Assembly (NCBI RefSeq): GCF_000524195.1
Contig: NW_020170545.1
Span: 129,095 to 158,906, forward strand
Origin: Echinococcus granulosus
Lineage: Eukaryota; Platyhelminthes; Cestoda; Cyclophyllidea; Taeniidae
DNA length: 29,812 nt
Reading direction: 5' to 3'
Shown: positions 17,901 to 29,812 of the stretch, in pieces
How the letters are laid out: each line of letters starts with the position of its first letter
Position numbering within the stretch: the stretch's first letter is position 1
The notes under the pieces: model-generated
Told to the model about the DNA's origin: nothing
Seen by the model: only the letters and a program-made list of their open reading frames with translations
The model's database searches: none
Translations under genes and position numbers: made by a program

Positions 17901-19817
17901 AGTAAAAGTACGAGTGCTAAGCAAGGATTATCCAGTGGTTAAAGAGTGATGTGTAAGGTGGCATTGTCATTAATTTTTTCTTCCACAACTCCACCAGTTT
18001 GTGTTTTCTGTGTCAATTAGAGTCATTGATATAAGTATGTACAACTTGCAATGCGAACAAATGGCATGCTTTGGGAACCGCTTGATTAGTTTGCAACAGT
18101 GATAGTGGTTTCAAATGCATATGCATTCAGCCTACGCAAATTTTGATAGCTACCTTAATTTCACGGCGTTCTGCTCATCCCATTGCTGCTAGCAGCCCAC
18201 CAATCCTGTATATCCATAGCAAATGTCTAACCAGGCTCACGCTTTTACGCTACCCGCCGAGAAGTCTCAGAAGCTGCGCTGGTGGCGTCAGTAAGTGGGT
18301 TCGATCTAAATGAGGTACAATCCTGACTCCAGCATAGCTAAATATCGCACACAACGGGAGAGCCATCAGCAACTTAGGCTTGCATATATTACAGTTAAAA
18401 TATTAAAAATAGTTCTCCAAAATAGAGAGTCATCGTGATCATATGATAATGTATTTTCTGTGGTGAATCATCTTTTCAGAGTTCGATTTCACGCTCTCAT
18501 AACTTTGTATGCATAAGCTTGAAACGCCTGCTTTAAAACGAATCACGTGACGTACTACTGTAACACTTTGTTTACCTCTTTGTTGTGGTCACGTGGGTAC
18601 TAAAGGCTCCGCCTAAGTAACTCCTTCGACGGCATGATCTCCAGACCATACCAGTAACCCTCCAGCCAATCTGCTCATGAATATTACATTTTCTGCACCA
18701 GCGTTATGTCTTCTTTCGCTGAAAAAGAAGCATTACGGCTCTACACTACCGCAAAGTGCCCACATCAAGTTAATGTACATAGTATTGGGAATATTCACGG
18801 GATTTTTATTCAAGGGAATGTCCCCAGTCGTAGCCTATTAAAAAGGATATTTTTAAGTCGTACTGGGTCTAAAGATAAAGCTAAGAGGCACAATACATCT
18901 ACTGACACATAAGTAGCAATTGTGCAGATTTCAAGTACATAAAGTTTCTCCATTGGATATGCATTACTTTGATAGTTTGTTTAATCAATGTTTGGTTACG
19001 TGGGAAATTAGGCCTCTTCAAATTGTTCTTTTGCATAACAGCATGGCCTCTGGACAAGGCCAGCGGTCTCAGCTCATTTTTTATGTCCATAATACATTAT
19101 GTGGCATATCACTCTGACTTCTTACCACTTCAGTAGACTTAAGGGGGCGCCACAGTTTAAGAATTAGTATAAATCCAGTCAAAAACTTAAACGGGCTAAG
19201 ACATCTACCAGAAGAATATTACAGTCTCCGCTAAGAGTGGTTTATCCCTCGAGATTGGTGAGGCGCGACTTTTTTACTTTGAATTAGCCTTCCTGTACCT
19301 CGCTGGGTGGGCTGGCCTTCGGACCATGCCAATAGCCTAAACACCTTCTCTGTGCCGAATACATATATTCCGCTTGAGTATTCTGCCTTCTTTCATCGTC
19401 TCTTGGGAGTCTCGAGACGCTACAGTAGCATTTTTTCGTGGGTAATTAAGTAAAATGGCTATCAATTTAGCGGATTCTACGAAGCGGAATAAACGGAGCG
19501 TAATTTACTTATGCAACTTTGGGAAAACAGTGCAGTTATTATACTATAATGTATTTAACTAGAGTTTCAAGATGCACAAATATCTTGACTTTGACACACT
19601 TCATATGCGCTAAAAACTCTTTAAAATTATATAAATCGCTAAAAAAATTAACAACTGTTTTTGGGTGAAGTTTTTATTTTGTTATTCCTACGTTGCCTAA
19701 AAAATTTGCAATCTTAGGTTACATGAATAAGTAGGTCACAGTTGAAGCCGCAAATATTGAGTTGACTGGTTGTGCTAATTAACTTTGGAAAGTTAAAGCA
19801 GGTGGTCATCGTTTTGC
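14972..19817. other. Upstream intergenic region, copy 2
   Basis: This duplicates 131-4976. The dispersed repeats lie at about 16212-16257, 17040-17166, 18603-18741, 19040-19141 and 19299-19531; the stem-loop at 16350-16385; the POU-type palindrome at 18115-18126; the CACGTG pair at 18544-18595; the tentative minus-strand exon at 15989-16108; and the pre-ATG acceptor at 19800-19801. Here the left neighbour is the 3' end of unit 1 rather than the unique flank, so any element crossing the boundary differs between copies. Confidence 0.85.

Positions 19818-29812
<9,995 letters not shown>

Overview
The window is nuclear DNA from a eukaryote, most likely a parasitic flatworm and probably a tapeworm. 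The evidence is one intron-rich helicase gene whose introns include 35 bp, 39 bp and two of exactly 73 bp, a size pattern known from tapeworms. Other introns are 0.3-2.2 kb, longer than is usual in compact taeniid genomes, and the intergenic DNA carries a degenerate dispersed repeat. This hints at a larger cestode genome (for example diphyllobothriidean), but that last step is inference. There are no bacterial-type operons, CRISPR arrays, recognisable rRNA or tRNA genes, or intact transposase or reverse transcriptase genes.

Layout: bases 1-130 are a unique left flank. Bases 131-14971 are a 14,841 bp unit, and 14972-29812 repeat that unit head to tail. The offset is constant from end to end, and homopolymers and a (CA)8 microsatellite agree. 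I found no difference where I compared the copies. The second copy ends exactly at the last base of the window. Such a perfect terminal repeat may be a very recent tandem duplication, a circular or concatemeric molecule, or an assembly loop; the sequence alone cannot decide.

Each unit holds about 4.85 kb of upstream DNA, then one RECQL5-type RecQ helicase gene on the + strand (starting at 4977 and 19818), then about 1.2 kb of 3' DNA. The upstream DNA has five degenerate repeat copies, a palindromic POU-type site and a pair of CACGTG boxes. Twelve exons can be placed with consistent splice phases. They encode the two RecA lobes ([21 protein letters not shown]), a four-cysteine zinc module, a KIX/IRI-like RNA polymerase II-binding region, a proline-rich linker with a PIP-like motif, and the first two helices of an SRI domain. 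The extreme C-terminus is unresolved: three phase-compatible endings exist (stops near 13722, 14630 or 14893). The full protein would be about 960-985 residues, close to human RECQL5 (991).

Short protein-like open stretches on the minus strand near both ends of the unit may be exons of unrecognised neighbouring genes, but support is weak.
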